A stretch of DNA of 64,000 bases from contig JAGIAZ010000008.1 of NCBI GenBank assembly GCA_017744605.1, positions 100,750 through 164,749 on the forward strand. The letters run 5' to 3'. Below are positions 62,099 through 64,000 of the stretch, piece by piece; within the stretch, counting starts at the first letter, position 1, and every line of letters starts with the position of its first letter. A model generated the notes under the pieces. It was not told the DNA's origin. It ran no database searches and saw only the letters and a program-made list of their open reading frames with translations. Origin of the DNA: Sphingobium sp. (GTDB lineage: Bacteria; Pseudomonadota; Alphaproteobacteria; Sphingomonadales; Sphingomonadaceae). A program made the translations under genes and the position numbers.

Positions 62099-64000
62099 AT
62101 GTCCGACAAGGCGAATATAGAATTTTCCGAGCGCGAGGCGCTCCTGTTTCACTCGGCCGGCCGGCCGGGCAAGATCGAGATCGTGCCGTCCAAGCCGATG
62201 GCGACGCAGCGCGACCTCGCACTCGCTTATTCGCCTGGGGTCGCCGTGCCGGTCGAGGCGATCGCGGAGGATCCCGCCACCGCTTATGACTATACCGCCA
62301 AGGGCAATCTGGTCGCCGTCATCTCGAACGGCACCGCGATCCTGGGCATGGGCAATCTCGGTGCGCTGGCGTCCAAGCCGGTGATGGAAGGCAAGGCCGT
62401 GCTCTTCAAGCGCTTCGCCGACGTCGATGCCATCGATCTTGAGCTCGCGACCGAAGATCCCGAGGCGTTCATCAACGCCGTTGCCCTGCTCGAACCCAGC
62501 TTCGGCGGCATCAACCTTGAGGACATCAAGGCGCCGGAATGCTTCATCATCGAGCAGGCACTGCGCGAACGCATGAAGATACCGGTCATGCACGATGACC
62601 AGCATGGCACCGCGATCATCTGCGCGGCGGGCCTCATCAATGCCTGTCACCTCACCGGCCGCGACATTCGCACGGTGAAGATCGTCGTCAATGGCGCGGG
62701 CGCGGCGGCGATCGCCTGCACCGAACTCATCAAGGCGATGGGCGTGCCGCACAACAATGTCATCATGTGCGATCGCTCGGGCGTCATCTATCAGGGCCGC
62801 ACCGAGCAGATGGATCAGTGGAAGTCCGCGCACGCCGCGAAGACGGAAGCGCGCACGCTCGGCGAGGCGCTGGTCGATGCGGACATCTTCCTCGGCCTTT
62901 CCGCCAAGGACGCGCTGCGGCCCGAGATGGTCGAGAAGATGGGCGAGCGCCCGATCATCTTCGCCATGGCCAACCCTGATCCCGAGATCCTGCCGCCGGT
63001 CGCCAAGGCCGTGAAGCCGGACGCCATCGTCGCGACGGGACGTTCGGACTATCCGAACCAGGTCAACAACGTCCTCGGCTTTCCCTTCATTTTCCGCGGC
63101 GCGCTCGACGTGCGGGCGACAGCGATCAACGAGGCGATGAAGATCGCCGCCGCCCAGGCCATTGCCGAGCTTGCCCGCGAGCAGGTGCCGGAGGAAGTGG
63201 CGCGCGCTTACGGCAAAACGCACAGCTTCGGCGAGGACTACATCATCCCCGCGCCCTTCGATCCGCGCCTGATGGAAGTGGTGCCCGCGGCCGTCGCAAA
63301 GGCAGCCATGGAGTCCGGCGTCGCGCAAAAGCCGATCGAGGACATGGCGGCCTATCGCGAGTCCCTGCGCGCCCGCCTCAATCCGACCACGTCGGTGCTG
63401 ACGCTCGCTTATGAAGGCGCCAAGGCTGCCCCCAAGCGCGTCGTCTTCGCGGAGGGCGAGGAAGAAGTGGTGCTGCGCGCCGCCATCCAGTTCCGCGACG
63501 GCGGTTACGGCATCCCCGTGCTGGTCGGCCGCGAGGGTGTCCATGATCGTCTGCGCGAGATGGGCGTCAAGGATCCCGAGAGCTTCGAGGTGCATAACAG
63601 CGTCAATTCGCCGCTCGTGTCCAAGATGGTCGATCTGCTCTACGAGCGTCTGCAGCGCCGCGGATATCTGCGGCGCGAATGCGAGCGCATGGTCAATCGC
63701 GACCGCAATATCTTCGGCGCGCTGCTGCTCAAGCTGGGTGAGGGCGATGCGATGATCACCGGCGTCACGCGCACCTATGCGCAGTCGATGCGCGAGCTCC
63801 GCCGCGTCATCGACCCGGCAGAAGGTCGCACGCCTTTTGGCATCCATGTCCTGGTCGGCCAGAGCCACACTGTCTTCATGGCGGACACGACCGTGACCGA
63901 GCGGCCGAACGCTGAAGAGTTGGCGCATATCGCCATGGAGACCGCTGCCGTCGCTCGCCGCATGGGCCACGAGCCACGCGTCGCTTTTCTCTCTTATTCG
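62099..64000 (+). CDS. maeB: NADP-dependent malic enzyme with phosphate acetyltransferase-like domain (partial)
   Basis: 634 codons before the right edge. Malic enzyme domain: AYSPGVAVPVEAI, GNLVAVISNGTAILGMGNLGA, MHDDQHGTAII and NGAGAAAIACTELI (NADP site); from about residue 440 the phosphotransacetylase-like domain (KRVVFAEGEEEVVLRAA). The family makes pyruvate from malate; the PTA domain is regulatory. Start ATG 62099 follows GAGAGGCCAGAGG. The C-terminus lies outside the window. Confidence 0.95.
   Translation, partial: MSDKANIEFSEREALLFHSAGRPGKIEIVPSKPMATQRDLALAYSPGVAVPVEAIAEDPATAYDYTAKGNLVAVISNGTAILGMGNLGALASKPVMEGKAVLFKRFADVDAIDLELATEDPEAFINAVALLEPSFGGINLEDIKAPECFIIEQALRERMKIPVMHDDQHGTAIICAAGLINACHLTGRDIRTVKIVVNGAGAAAIACTELIKAMGVPHNNVIMCDRSGVIYQGRTEQMDQWKSAHAAKTEARTLGEALVDADIFLGLSAKDALRPEMVEKMGERPIIFAMANPDPEILPPVAKAVKPDAIVATGRSDYPNQVNNVLGFPFIFRGALDVRATAINEAMKIAAAQAIAELAREQVPEEVARAYGKTHSFGEDYIIPAPFDPRLMEVVPAAVAKAAMESGVAQKPIEDMAAYRESLRARLNPTTSVLTLAYEGAKAAPKRVVFAEGEEEVVLRAAIQFRDGGYGIPVLVGREGVHDRLREMGVKDPESFEVHNSVNSPLVSKMVDLLYERLQRRGYLRRECERMVNRDRNIFGALLLKLGEGDAMITGVTRTYAQSMRELRRVIDPAEGRTPFGIHVLVGQSHTVFMADTTVTERPNAEELAHIAMETAAVARRMGHEPRVAFLSYS

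Overview
The window is 64 kb of GC-rich chromosome from an alphaproteobacterium, most likely a member of the Sphingomonadaceae. The basis is the gene content (TrcR/DUF1013, DUF1192, a DUF6961-like small protein, a large TonB-dependent receptor, a MaeB-type malic enzyme), long GC-driven antisense open frames, GANTC (CcrM-type) sites, and the palindromic intergenic repeats familiar from sphingomonads. Genus cannot be fixed from the sequence alone.

Layout. 1-9 kb: end of a BI-1 family membrane protein, a GST, an alpha/beta hydrolase, clpA, DUF1192, a quinone oxidoreductase, then a four-gene minus-strand unit (methyltransferase, small flippase-like protein, GT2 glycosyltransferase, DUF2142 membrane protein) that looks like lipid-linked sugar/envelope glycosylation. 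9-16 kb: DUF8021-like protein, a luciferase-like monooxygenase, a plcP-agt pair behind a PHO-box-like sequence (membrane lipid remodelling under phosphate limitation), the cell-cycle regulator gene trcR and an acyl-CoA ligase. 16-25 kb: small proteins, a sorbosone dehydrogenase-type enzyme, a DUF815 ATPase, a Sua5 threonylcarbamoyl-AMP synthase, and a minus-strand run pepA-MFS-NlpC/P60-argC-msrA. 25.6-29 kb: a compact operon of class II aldolase, HAD phosphatase, DhaL and DhaK with no PTS partner. 29-34.6 kb: GNAT, a GH130-like glycoside phosphorylase, a TonB-dependent receptor and an orphan OmpR-type response regulator.

34,663-42,849 is an 8.1 kb integrated element in tRNA-Ser(GCU). It is bounded by 60-bp direct repeats (58/60 identical) of the tRNA 3' end. 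It carries a tyrosine integrase, an AlpA/excisionase-like HTH, a DUF3987 replication-type protein, an unusual acyl-carrier-like membrane protein, a DUF5681-like protein and several unknown small genes, but no capsid, tail or conjugation genes. Pairs of TGCTTACG exactly 11 bp apart lie just inside both ends and are probable integrase/excisionase arm sites. It looks like a satellite-type island.

42.9-64 kb: an M23 peptidase-bactofilin pair behind a remarkable cluster of seven GANTC sites in 56 bp and two perfect dyads; two transport/catabolic genes; prfC; an aldose epimerase; pheS-pheT, with one sphingomonad-type palindrome inserted inside the pheT reading frame and another forming a 41-codon ORF coupled by 4-nt overlaps to both genes; LysE; rplT and rpmI; a universal stress protein; a nitroreductase; glnD; mutS; and a MaeB malic enzyme that runs off the right edge.
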